The translations under genes and the position numbers were made by a program. This document shows positions 11,055 to 21,639 of a DNA stretch of 64,000 bases, piece by piece (position 1 is the first letter of the stretch; the number at the start of each line of letters is the position of its first letter). Source of the DNA: Zanthoxylum bungeanum. Lineage: Eukaryota; Streptophyta; Magnoliopsida; Sapindales; Rutaceae. The DNA lies in NCBI GenBank assembly GCA_019454045.1, contig SKCR01017979.1, positions 1 through 64,000 of the forward strand. The letters are read 5' to 3'. The notes below the pieces were generated by a model. The model made no database searches and was not told where the DNA came from. It saw nothing but the letters and a program-made list of their open reading frames with translations.

Positions 11055-11258
11055 GTGATCACAGTTAAGCGCGACCCAATGACCATGGAAAGCTTCGTAA
11101 TCAATGTCGATGGACAAGAACTGGTCTTGACTTTGGCCAACAAACCACAACTTGGACAAGACACCAATATGGAACAAAGCTCTCGTGATTCAAACACATC
11201 TTCGACGGACAAAGGCCTTGACTTTGGCCAACAAGCCAATGCCAGTCTCGGATCTTGA
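11055..11258 (+). other. Antisense open frame, 67 codons, in E1
   Basis: An ATG-to-stop frame lies on the strand opposite to the element's sense. It begins MITVKRDPMTMESF and ends DFGQQANASLGS. The same frame is open at full length in the other two CopA copies (42062-42265 minus and 52378-52581 plus). The overlapping sense-strand frame is open in two copies but is broken in the third. I recognise no domain, and it has no membrane segment or signal peptide. Part of it is built from the repeated CTTGACTTTGGCCAACAA word. It could be chance preservation between young copies. No function is claimed. Confidence 0.3.
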
Positions 11259-12802
11259 GTGAGAATCACTCAATGGAAGGAAAAACGCTTAATATTGTTT
11301 GAGGGTTTTTCGCGTGCAAATTGGCAACCAATTTATTATCTTTGTTAAGGTCTCATCATCATACATCCTTAAACTTGCATTCTAAACACATAATAAAGCG
11401 CATATGAATAAAATAATAATGATATGCGGATGGATACTTTACACATTGATCCTAGATCAAATATCTCCATTTCTCTCTCCTGCTAGTACATGTATTTACT
11501 TCTACCCGTTACACTACACTTCTGAAGAAACCTCATTTACATTGAAGGGAATAGGTGAGAAGAGAATACAAAGAATATGGAGGTGATAAGGCTGGACACG
11601 CAGGTCCAATTAATAAATCAAATTTATTACAATAATTTCTAAAATTGCCCCACCCAACTAATATACATCCGATATACATTATTCATGCATTGCAATCATG
11701 TATTCACACAAGCATGTTATCAATAAATCTAATCCAATTAATTAATCTGATAATTAGTGATCATCCAATGTTCAAACAACGATTTGATTTTTCTCGAGTC
11801 AAACTCGTTTTGCGAATAAGTACTCAATGTATGAATTCTCGAATTAAATTAAACTACATAATTAAATCCAATTCAATTTGTATTTAATACTAATTCACTA
11901 TTTAATTCCAAATTAAATACAACACTTTATTAATAAATATTTACGACTTAAATTCCAAATTTAATCGCTACGGGTCTCAAAGCCCGATTAATATCCAATA
12001 TTAATTTAATTAAAGTCAAATGGGCTTTTAATTAATTTCTTAAGGCGTGGACTTTTGGTCAACTCGGGTCGAACCCAATAACCAAAGTCCAATCCGGGAG
12101 TTACCTCATAAGCCCATAAATCAATTTAGGCCCATTAGGCCCAATTAAACTTTAAAGGTCCATTAAGTCGCATTTGGGCTTTATGGAAGCAGTTTTGGGC
12201 CCAATTGGATCCAATCCATTTGGCCTAAACCTAACTTGGTACAACCAAGCCCAATAAGCCCAATAACAACTTTAAAAGCCCAAATCCAATTTTAAGGCCC
12301 AATATAATTAAATTACAAAATCCAATTTTACATTTTAATTACCTAAAGTGTATAACACAATTAATCACCCAAATCAATATTTCCAAAACATCAAATTAGC
12401 CTAATTGATCATGATATTCATCATTAAATCATGTCCAACACAATTTAACAAAAATCAAACCCAATTACATGATATTGTATGTCTCGGCTTTGTGGGGAAA
12501 TTATGTCCAATTTTAATCCAATCCAATTGAATCCAATTAAACATTAAATCAATATCCCCAATTGATTTCCAACACATCCAATGATCAAAAATCAAAAATC
12601 CAAGACAATTTAGGGCTATGTATTTTCGGCCAACATATCAAAAATTGGGGGAAAATGTTCCAAACACCTTTTCATCAAATTGATCCAATCAATCCTCAAT
12701 TAAACATCAATTAAGCATATTAAATCATCCAATTTCATTATTCATGCTCAAAATCAATTTTGCCCAATTTTAACCCTAAATCGTTTTCATGCTCAATATT
12801 GG

Positions 12803-12815
12803 CTCAAGATACCAT
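12803..12815 (-). promoter_or_regulatory. E1 primer binding site (tRNA-Met type)
   Basis: Read on the minus strand, the LTR end CCAACA is followed by ATGGTATCTTGAGC. It is a variant of TGGTATCAGAGC, which pairs with the 3' end of the initiator tRNA-Met. It sets the element's orientation. Confidence 0.85.
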
Positions 12816-14844
12816 TGTTGGATTACTCTAAGTTTCCCAAGATCGAATTATCAAGCATGAAACAAGTGTAAATACAATCAAAGGAGGTGCATAATACTCA
12901 CAATGAACGGATTGGATGCTATGAAGAACAACAAAATTCGGTTTATGCTCTCCTTGGAGTCTCGGCAGTGAGCTGCAACACGTGTCTCCATTTTCGGCTT
13001 TGGTCCTCCATGAAATCTTCAAGCTCCAAGCTTCCAAAATGGATCCCAAGATCACGAAATCACTGCCCTATCACCTTGGTATGTCTCCTAGAGTGTGCTA
13101 GCACTTTGATTTTGCAACAAAATCACTCATTTGCCTCTCTATAACTCACGGTTTCACTGAAACCAGTGAAGAGAAAAACCAGAAGCAGTGGGTGAGAGAG
13201 AGAGAAGAAATGGTGAAGAGAGAGTTGTGGTTTTGGCTCCCAAAACCGTGAGCTAAGGAGAGAGAAGAAGAAATGTGTATATACCATAATTCTTTTCAAA
13301 AAAGTCAAGAATTAAATGCTTGCCATCATCTCACATCAACTCACATAAATCAATCAATCAATTGTCACATCACTCAAAGTGACATGTTATTTGATGCTTG
13401 ATGTGACTAATGATTTGACGCTTGATTTGACTTGCGTGCCGCACTCGAATTCGAAATGCGAATGCGCTCGCAAATAATCTCGGGCTCGGGTTCGCTAATT
13501 CCAAATTAACGAATTTTCCGTTGTGACGCAATTAAATGATTATGCCTAGCGAAATCACTATTCACGTCGCTAACGAATTAATTCTAAATTAACTCGTTCA
13601 CCCAAAATAAAATCTAATTTTAATTCCGCGTCGAAATCCAATTTTGTATAATATATTGAATATATTAATTTACCGATTACTTCCAAATTAATCGTTCTCT
13701 CTCTTTAATTGATATTTTATCCCAGATAAAATATCTCCGCAACTAATCCCAGATTAATTTTCTCTCTCGTCTAATTAATCCCAGATTAATTAAAGTGCGA
13801 GTCATACGTCATCGGTGAATCTTCGGGAAGCGACCCATGAGATCCCCGGATATGTTGGCAGTAAATACGGTCGTCGGACTATCCGAACACGTAAGTTCCT
13901 AGTACTACGTTTTACCGATTTACAAGACAAGGTTGGCTTCTAGCAAAGCGCCATGCCTACCCAATTCTCCAGAAACATGCTTACAGGAATAAGCGATCTA
14001 TTTCGGGCGTAATATACATAGTATTGTGTATGTCGATCCAGTATCAGATGCTCACGTGCTAGGCCTGGGGCTGGAATTGTGTCTGCCCCGTACGAAGCAC
14101 ATGTCGAATGTCTGGTGACTAGTCTCTATAATTGGATATATATGACCTTGTCATAATATCCCGATAGCTGCAGCATTTAAGAGAACCAGTCCCGTATCCT
14201 ACGTGACCATCATCTCCACTATGACTGGAGTGATACTTCCGTCTTGACATCACTCCCAACACACTACGATTCTCGATATACCCAGAAGAGGTGTACACAG
14301 AAACCGGTTAAAGCCCTGGACGACCAAAACCAAAGTATATTGATTGTCGCAAGTATTAGCGGTGCAAGTCTCAAGTTAAGACCAAATACACCTACCCTGA
14401 TTTCGGACTTCCATAGACACATAGTCATACTACCAATGGAATTCTGAGGGGGTCTATCCAGAGCGAAACTCTTTCTCGTACCATCGGTAAAACACAACCT
14501 CCTATTACACTTGCATGAGTATCCTATACCCAAATATATGAGAATTATGTCGTTGTGCCCTCACAACGCGCACAAGTGTAATACTAGTCTTTTACGCATT
14601 TATCGATGTCCAATCTCGACAATGCTCTGACTAGGGATATTTAATGATTAATCCTTCGTGGACTGATATTGTCTCATATCATTCTCAATCCATGAACTAA
14701 TCATAGGGACCTCATATCATTTATACATCTAGGTGATCTAATCACAAATGATAAGAGTGCAATCTCCTTTGTCACATAGTTAATTTGTACAACAACACCA
14801 TGATCTGTACAAATAGTGACGCTATGAGTCATAATTGTCCAACA
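12816..14844 (-). repeat. E1 5' LTR (2029 bp)
   Basis: It is the partner of the LTR at 5036-7072 and has the same ends and order of blocks. It lacks about 33 bp after GTGTATATA near 13280, and has an extra CAATCAATCAATTGTCACAT stretch near 13350. As the 5' LTR it would have driven transcription leftward. Confidence 0.93.
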
Positions 14845-14861
14845 TTATTCTTCCATTGTAG

Positions 14862-15715
14862 GTTGTTTTACGGGAAGATATCGGAGATGTGGTTGCTGAA
14901 AAACTTGTAAGGTCATGCCCAGATAGGGATGGCAGTGGATAGGGTTTTGTGTGAGTTTGCCATTACCAAATCTACATCCGCATATGTAACTAAATTACCA
15001 AACATGCACCATACCCGCTGCGAGTTTTAATTTTCATTACCAAACCCGCACCCGCTTATAAAAATAAATTATCAAACCCGAACTGGTACCCAGCGGATTT
15101 TTTACGGGGTTTTAAAATATTGAATTCCATTATACTCTTAATAATACAATCTTTTTAATTAAACATTTATACTTTTTCATAGCATACAAAAAAATGTATT
15201 TGGCAGTTAACAAATTAGGACACATAAATAAAGGTTTAAAATATTTATAGCATAATGTTAAATTCATATTATCATAATTACAATCATGAATCATTAGCTG
15301 AATATCCTTCATTTTGTTAAATCCATATCATAAAAATTTTTGAACCATGACCAAAAGCAATTCAAAAATATTAAGAGAGAGCAATTCGAAAATTGTAAGT
15401 TAGGGAGTCCTTTTATATGAGAGATTTTTTTGCCCTAAAGATATAAAAAATAAAATAAAATAAAATAAGCTTGCGGTTTGCGGATACCTGCAGTGGGTAT
15501 CCGCTGGTTTTGTTTAATTACCAAACCCGCACCAAACCTGTAGCGGGTTTTGTTTTAAATTACCAAACCCGTTTAAATATTTACCAAATCATACCCATCA
15601 CGGGTGGGTTTTTGCGGGTTTGTGGGCGAAATTGACATCTTTATGCCCAATTAATGTATTCGATATTGAAGATATTGGCAGTGGTGAAGTGATTTTGAAA
15701 AATATTTTTGTAGTT
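14862..15715 (+). pseudogene. RPAC1-like exon (RNA polymerase I/III AC40 subunit), split by a transposon
   Basis: After an acceptor-like TTCCATTGTAG the plus strand reads VVLREDIGDVVAEKLVRSCP. With the hAT-like insert (14923-15642) and one target copy removed, it continues INVFDIEDIGSGEVILKN without a stop. CP-x2-VFDIEDIG is typical of RPAC1/AC40, the alpha-like assembly subunit shared by RNA polymerases I and III. Only one exon is visible, and the cysteine-rich segment that should follow is not found downstream. The exon lies about 170 bp from the CSN7 exon's intron-like DNA once E1 is removed, so two unrelated gene pieces are neighbours. The exon's 3' border is unclear. The identification rests on a short motif and is moderate. 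Confidence 0.5.
14923..15642. mobile_element. hAT-like non-autonomous element in the RPAC1-like exon
   Basis: The 720-bp insert has ATAGGGATGGCAGT at its left end and AAATTGACATCTTT at its right end, imperfect inverted repeats of the GGGATGGCA type common in plant hAT-like MITEs. It is flanked by ATGCCCAG (14915-14922) and ATGCCCAA (15643-15650), an eight-base duplication with one change, as expected for hAT. The inside is rich in ACCAAACCCGC and GCGGGTTTTG words on opposite strands. It has no transposase. Removing it restores the exon's reading frame. Confidence 0.72.
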
Positions 15716-15930
15716 AGCTTTTGATTTTTGAATTGTAACTAGTTGATTATTTGCCTGTTTTGATGTTAGAACAAAATATATATTTTTTTGCTTGTAAATA
15801 CAAATATTCTATTTACATATATTAATGTATATGATCATTAAATTAATGTATCAAAATTTATGTTTTGCAAAATTTACAATACAAAATATCATATGGTGTT
15901 TTAAAAATTTGAGATTTATTTATTTTATCA

Positions 15931-16231
15931 CACTTTTAGAGAAACAATACTTTTAGTGGGGCAGTAAATTTTGCCACTAAAATCTTATAGTTTCGCCACT
16001 AAATATTAACTTTGGTGGCGAAACCTGCAACCTTTATTGGCGAAATTTGATTAGCCACTAAAGGTAATCATATAGTGGTGAAAATATATTTCACCACTAA
16101 TATTTTTTGTGACGCATTTTTAGTGGCGAAATAGTGGTAAAATTTTATTTCGCCACTAATAGTTTAGTGGCTAAAAAATGACTTTTAGTGACGAAAATTT
16201 TCACCACAAAAAAGTCAATTTTCTTGTAGTG
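15931..16231. mobile_element. CACTA-like terminal fragment with subterminal repeats
   Basis: The right end reads TTTTCTTGTAGTG, the reverse complement of the CACTACAAGAAAA terminus typical of plant CACTA (En/Spm) elements. Inside are many copies of TTTAGTGGCGAAA-like words in both orientations, as in CACTA subterminal regions. The left end (CACTTTTAGAGAAAC) matches poorly and I see no three-base target duplication. It may be a truncated end or a decayed MITE. Confidence 0.6.
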
Positions 16232-16728
16232 AATATTGCTGCGATCAATTTTCATGGTTAGGGTTTTGTTATTTTGGTAAGTTGTTATGATGAAGTTAAC
16301 AAGAAACATGCATATAATTTTAAAAGGCTATTGACAATAAAATTTCAAGAAATTTTTATAGTTTTAAATTGATATGAAAATTTCATGCGATTTCCACTAA
16401 TAAATCGATCAAATTCCGATATCTAATTTTTCAAAAATCAGTCGATTTCAAATTTTTTTATCTATTTTTTTAACATTTTTAAAATTTTTATTGGTTTTTA
16501 CTGATAAACTTGTGTGAAAAATAGAAGATTATATTGAAAATAATGAAAAATAGTGAGAATATTTTTCGATTCAAACGAATTATTGTCGGATAATGACACT
16601 AATATTCTTAATTTACTATATATTTTTTAGATAAATATAAATTTTTCTATTTGTATCAAAACGATCTATATTCATATGACTTGACTAAAGACTCTTGGTT
16701 GTTTAGCATTTTTTTCTCATTTATGTAG
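16232..16728. other. AT-rich spacer, no feature seen
   Basis: About 500 bp of AT-rich DNA. I see no open frame of note, no repeat unit and no recognisable element end. Confidence 0.5.
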
Positions 16729-17090
16729 TGTTTTAAAAATCCGGACCGGTCCATCGATCTGAGATGGAGAAAGGGTGAAGGGTAAGAGGTCAGACCAGGG
16801 GTCGACCTGGGGTTACTAATTAACTATATATAGATATATTTTTTATTTTTCACAAAAAATAAAATCAAAAACGTAAATTAATAATAAAAAAATTTAATAA
16901 AAGGTCCAAAAAACCGTTGAACCCTAACGGGGTCACTGGTTCAGCGGTTGAACCAGCTGTTTCGATAATACTTTTACCGATTCAACTGCTAATCGGTTTT
17001 TAGGGGTTAACCAAACCGGATCGGACGTTAGACTAGGTCTTGATTTAACCAGTCTGATCGACAAGTCCGGTTCGGGTTTCATTTCATGGT
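16729..17090. mobile_element. MITE-like repeat with CCGGACCGG/CCGGTT ends
   Basis: It opens TTTTAAAAATCCGGACCGG and closes GTCCGGTTCGGGTTTCATTTC, and is internally rich in GAACC, GGTTC and AACCGG words. This matches a common class of small plant DNA transposons. The inverted ends are imperfect and no clear target duplication is seen, so borders are approximate. Confidence 0.45.
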
Positions 17091-18010
17091 ACCAACCATT
17101 AAAGGCTCACAAAGCTGTATTTTTACCTCTATACAGTGATTTGGTAATTTCATGTTAAGCAAACATAGGCTATTCGTTGAAAAGTCTCCGGACGTCATTG
17201 TCATGCGAAATTTCATTTTAATTATTTAAAGACACCAATTATCATTATAAATTTTCACGTTCTATTATTTGTATCATTTTTAATTATCTAGTGCTTTTTT
17301 TAAAGTAATGCAATTTTCTATGATTTAGCTTTCTGTTGTATTTTTAATAATATATTTGTTAATTTCGTGTATTTAAATTTTCAATAGTAAGAAAAAATAT
17401 TTTTGATTAGCATATTATTATTGAATATTATGAGTAGCTAAATCATTAAATTTAAGATTATAATATATTTGATTAAAGTTTTTTAAATGAAAAGAAAATT
17501 ACATCAACGAAATCATGAAGATATGTTACTTCTGATTTACTTATATTTTTTTAGAAAGAAACGGGTTTTGGACATTTTTACTGCCAGAGTTAAAAAATGC
17601 ACTCCATTTTTCTCCTCTCTCAAACACTTAGTAAATTAAATATTCCATTTTTGGGAATCAATTGTTTTAATTATATAAACATTTTATATCAACACTTCTT
17701 CTCATCTTTCTTTCAATATATATCTCTAAGAAATTATTATTTCTATATACAAAACGATAGATTGTTTTCAAATTACCTCTTCCTTAATTAACTTCGTTTA
17801 GCAATTAAATTTTCTTTTATCTAATAAATTAATACAAGGGAAACTATAAAAGGATGGTGTTACTCTTTAAACTTTCATCATTAAATAAATGATATAACAT
17901 ATTTTGTTTCAATTATGACACTGAAAACTACAAAATTCTCTTAAAGCTTTAATTTTGGGGAACCTATTAAAAATCAGGTAGGTAACTTAGACTAGGCCGC
18001 CTCTAATTAG
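17091..18010. other. AT-rich spacer, no feature seen
   Basis: Very AT-rich intergenic DNA. The 64-codon frame at 17597-17791 is biased to Phe, Tyr, Asn and Ile as expected for chance frames in AT-rich DNA, and has no recognisable domain. Confidence 0.5.
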
Positions 18011-18121
18011 ACACTTGTTGACCTCTTATTGGTGACATGGGTTAGTCTCTCATCGCTGACACTTGTTGGTCTCTCATCGGTAACATGCGTCGGTCTCTCA
18101 TCGATGACACATGTCGTTCTT
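18011..18121. repeat. 24-bp minisatellite, four units plus a partial
   Basis: Units begin at 18011, 18035, 18059, 18083 and 18107, each of the form ACAcTTGTTGGTCTCTCATCGGTG with substitutions and no indels. The exact 24-base period keeps a reading frame through the array, but no surrounding gene is seen. Confidence 0.85.
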
Positions 18122-19080
18122 GGAAAAGATCATTGAGCCCCCTGTAATTTTAAAAAATTGCGATTTGAGCTCAAATTTCAGAAATTCTGCACTTGGTCTA
18201 AAAAAATATTTATAATTCAACCCCGAAATTTTAAAATCTTTACAATTTAGTCAAAAAATTGAAAAGTTAAGGCGGACACAAAGACTAAGTTTGACTAAGT
18301 ATTTTTATGAAAAGACCATAAAACCCTTTTAAAATGTAGGGATATTACAGTTATATCTTTTTAGATTCTAAAAGTAAAAAAAAATAATTATTTTAATGTT
18401 ATTTTTTAAGTGGGTAATTTATCTTAACAAAAAATATTATTTTTTAAGTTACGTTCAATCCTCAACTCCTGATTTAGGTGACTAAGTTTTAATGGTTCAA
18501 TGCCCTTTTTTTACACTCTCTTTAATTCATTTTCATTTCGTTCCATCAATTCAAATAATATTTTTAAATATTTTAAATTATATTTTATCTCCTTCCATCA
18601 ATTTAAACATAAGCTAAGTTCCTGATCAATCTTGTAACTCTATTTATATTAGTATTTATTAATGAATAAGGCATCAGAAATATTCAGAATAAAACAAAGC
18701 CTTATTTTGGAGGTTTTTAGGTCTCTCCAATTATCGTAACTAAACAAAGTAGGTTCAAAGAGCAAGGAGGACCTATTCTCTTTGCCAATCCACATGCCCG
18801 TGACATGAGCTTAAACCAGTGTACGTAACATATAATTCGAGAAAATTATGTGAAAGAACCCTCATATTTTATATCTCAGCTTCTATTATAAAATTATTAT
18901 TTTCATAGTGTTAGTGTTGAATAATAAATTAGATATAATTTTTCCAAAATTTGTTACCATTACAATTGTTTCCATATTCATGATAATTAGTGTCTCATTT
19001 CTCTTCTCTCTCACTTTTTTGGTAAGTTCTTTTATTAATATTGTTTTCATTAAGTTTCTTATTATACAAAAATTTAGTTA
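18122..19080. other. Degenerate repeat DNA and spacer
   Basis: At 18130-18260 there is a CAATTTAGTC/AAATTTT-rich segment of a type often found as unclassified plant repeats. The rest is AT-rich with no long frame. Confidence 0.4.
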
Positions 19081-19210
19081 GAATTGTTCTCATACGTCAG
19101 TCATAATTGATTTAAATTTTCTTTGGCTTTTTTTGCAGAGATTACATACATCAAGAGTCATCCCTATTAATTTTTTGCCAGTTTCCCTCATCACGTTCGC
19201 AATTCTGACT
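19081..19210. repeat. Dispersed repeat copy 1 (partner at 37084-37211)
   Basis: About 130 bp starting GAATTGTTCTC and ending CAATTCTGACT align with 37084-37211 with only small differences, including a shared TTTTTTGCAGAGA and CCAGTTTCCCTCATCACG. The repeat type is unknown. The TTTTTTGCAG looks like a splice acceptor. Confidence 0.75.
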
Positions 19211-19717
19211 GTCGGGAAATATCATCCAAAATATTTTTATGCAATAAATTAATTGATCCACTTATGATCTAATCATTCATGTATTACTAGTCTTAGATTT
19301 ATTTACAAACATATTGAAATAAATCTCAGTTTTTCACAACATAATTGTGTACCTTACTTATTGTAAAGATGTCCTTAATCAAGTTTAATTGATTGCTTAT
19401 CTCAATGAACAAATGCTCATATTTATAGGAGGAAAGTGAACTTATTATACCATCACATGCATGGGTTCCTATTTACTCACATGCACTTGGAAGCAAGCAT
19501 TGATTAATATGTTATAACGTACATTTGGATGTTTTGATTATTATTTAGTCACATGCATTTGGTAACTTAACGACTTCGTCTAACCCCTCCAAAAATATTA
19601 TCATCATAGGTGTACCACATGTTCCCATTAATATTTTCTAAACGTTATTTTCTAACATTTCTAATATCTCTCACTCACACATGATGGGATCAACAATTTT
19701 TATTGTCTATACAAGAA
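19211..19717. other. AT-rich spacer, no feature seen
   Basis: About 500 bp up to the target site of the gypsy-type element. I see no gene or repeat structure. Confidence 0.5.
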
Positions 19718-20145
19718 TAATTTGTAACGACCGGTAGTTTGTACTACTACCTATGACCATATTATTACGTACGGGACAAAGGAACGTAAGATAAATCATG
19801 TTGGGATTCAAATACAATCATGGGAAGACTTTGGGAACGATCGGTGAATTTCTCGAAGTCCCGAGAAGAGACTGTACCATGTGCCCATTTTGTACTACTT
19901 ATAGTATTTGGGGCATAGGTTTTCATACGATCTCCGATTGTTATGATTTTTATATCTTCGGAAAGCTTAGCTCAAGACCTACACCTTCCGCGTAAAATAT
20001 TTTTCCAAATTCGGAACAGAACCGGGTCAAGAATGCAAGTCAAAATCTGGATGAATAGTAATTTCGGACCAAAATGCAAAAATCTCAATTTTTCTCCAAG
20101 TTTCTACACACTTCTTCAAATTTCAAAAATCTAAGGCACCCCCAC

Positions 20146-20154
20146 TATATAAAG
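20146..20154 (+). promoter_or_regulatory. TATA box of GypR LTR
   Basis: TATATAAAG sits in the LTR about 420 bp from its start, followed by a CACTCACTATTCACTCATTAC stretch where transcription could begin. The start site is inferred from position only. Confidence 0.6.
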
Positions 20155-20230
20155 CACTCACTATTCACTCATTACAAGTTTTTGGAAACAAAAAAGAGAG
20201 TGAAACCGTGAGAAGGGAAAGAGAGGGAAA

Positions 20231-20264
20231 GAAGAAGAAGAAGAAGAAGAAGAAGAAGAAGAAG
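20231..20264. repeat. (GAA)n microsatellite in the GypR LTR
   Basis: About eleven GAA units. A shorter run sits at 25543-25569 in the 3' LTR, exactly at the edge of that LTR's large deletion. Confidence 0.9.
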
Positions 20265-21627
20265 GTGAAGAATGAGAAGAAAAAAAAAGAAAGAAGAGGA
20301 GAGAAGGAGAAGCAAAAGAGCCTTGGCATCCATTGGGGGGCTTAGGAAATAAATAAATCAAAAAAAAGAAAGATCGGCCTCAAGATTCTCAGCGGCCTTC
20401 CACCCCGTGAAGGGACACATCTCAGCCGTATACTGTTAGTGGACACTTTCCTTTTTACTTGATTTTCATATCGTATTTTGATATCAGACTTATTTTTATG
20501 CCTTAGGGCATTAAACTTCTTTATTGCTGTTATTTACATGACATTTATGTTTTATGATATGTTTTAGTTGTGCTTTACACAGAAAAATTTTAAAACATGA
20601 GTTTTTATGTATTTCGGGGCATGAGGTAAAACCTTACCCTAGTATGTAACTTGAGATACAATGGAATTGATGGATTCAGATATATGTGCACATGTGGAGG
20701 ACTGAGGGGACGCTCTCAGATCCTCGAGCAGGACTAGGGTTGACAGATCCCCGAAATCCTAGTTTCAGAGCGTGGGCGGTAGCATTGATCCGCACCCCCA
20801 GTTCTAGTGGTGGCTACACTGCCAGTTGAGCTGTTGTCCTGGGTGTAGAGCTCTACGTTGCCGGTTGAGCTGTTGTCCTGGACGTAGGGCACCACCAGCC
20901 TCAGAGATGCCTAGTTGAGTTGTGGTCCTGGGCATAGAGTACATCCAGTTGAGTTGTGGTCCTGGATGTAGAGCCGTTTTTAGTTTTCAGATTTTCAGTA
21001 TAAGATTTTCAGATTTCCAGTAATTAGTTTTAAGAAAATCAGTTTTTAGTAAACAGTTTTCAGAAATCAGACTTTAGTAAACAGTTTTCAGATACCATAG
21101 TTTTAAAGGCAGTTTTCTGAAATACGAAGTCTTGGAAAACAATTTTTCATATAAAGATGTTTTGAAAACATGGTTTTAAAGCTAAAAGATTTTTATATCG
21201 GTTTTCAGTTTTTAGTCCACTCACTTAGATCGTATAACGATCTAACCCCCTCCAGTCTTTATATTTGGCAGGATTCTCCGAGGACGAGCTCGGGAGGATG
21301 GATACTGATGCAGTCACAAGGGATGGAGTCCACCAGCATTAAGTCACAAAGCATAAGAGTCCAGTTCAAGTCAAAGTAGTCATATGCAATTGTTAGTGTC
21401 ATTTAGTCTGTATAGATAATCCTTAAAAAAGAGTTATAAGAAAATGATATTGTGAACATTCAGTTTTTTTTAAAGTAAAAGTATTTATATTGTCCAGTCG
21501 AGTTATTGTCTTCATGTATGACATTGCATTCGAATAGTTAGAGTACAGTCAGATAGTCAGAGGCTTATGGGGTTATCATAGCTATCCCCTGCCGGTAACA
21601 TCTTCCAGATCGGGGATGTTACAAAGT

Positions 21628-21639
21628 TGGTATCAGAGC
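21628..21639 (+). promoter_or_regulatory. GypR primer binding site
   Basis: TGGTATCAGAGC lies four bases after the 5' LTR and pairs with the 3' end of initiator tRNA-Met. Confidence 0.88.

Larger units (their letters stand above)
10400..12802 (-). other. E1 long leader and gag-side region, no recognised gene
   Basis: About 2.4 kb lies between the PBS and the zinc-knuckle region. I recognise no intact gag here. It contains three kinds of structure: AGTCCAACTA repeats (10536-10685), copies of CTTGACTTTGGCCAACAA with an antisense open frame (10855-11258), and a cluster of TGGGC/GCCCA words (11970-12310). The same layout recurs in the other CopA copies. Confidence 0.7.
5036..14844 (-). mobile_element. 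E1: complete decayed CopA copia retrotransposon
   Basis: This 9.8-kb element has two LTRs of about 2.03 kb in the same orientation, TGTTGG...CCAACA ends, and a perfect five-base target duplication TTATT (5031-5035 and 14845-14849). The sense strand is minus: the tRNA-Met-type PBS lies beside the right LTR and the polypurine tract beside the left LTR. The inside holds a long leader with no recognised gene and then gag-pol debris in the order zinc knuckle, protease, integrase, reverse transcriptase, RNase H, which is the copia order. No long frame survives, so it is non-autonomous. The LTR pair looks closely related but has several indels, so the insertion is neither fresh nor ancient. Confidence 0.93.
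19723..21623 (+). repeat. GypR 5' LTR (1901 bp)
   Basis: It contains a TATA box (TATATAAAG, 20146-20154), a GAA repeat, and four irregularly spaced copies of AGTTGAGCTGTTGTCCTGG-like sequence at 20823, 20861, 20911 and 20946. A zone of repeated CAGTTTTCAG words lies at 20980-21110. It ends GGGGATGTTACA beside the PBS. Confidence 0.9.

Noticed and set aside
18755..18830. Exon-like stretch reading FKEQGGPILFANPHARDM on the plus strand
   Set aside because: The composition looks coding-like, but it is short, has no clear splice borders and I cannot assign a family. Too weak to list as a gene piece.
20161..20361. 66-codon frame with a poly-serine stretch on the minus strand
   Set aside because: It is the translation of the GAA microsatellite and flanks.
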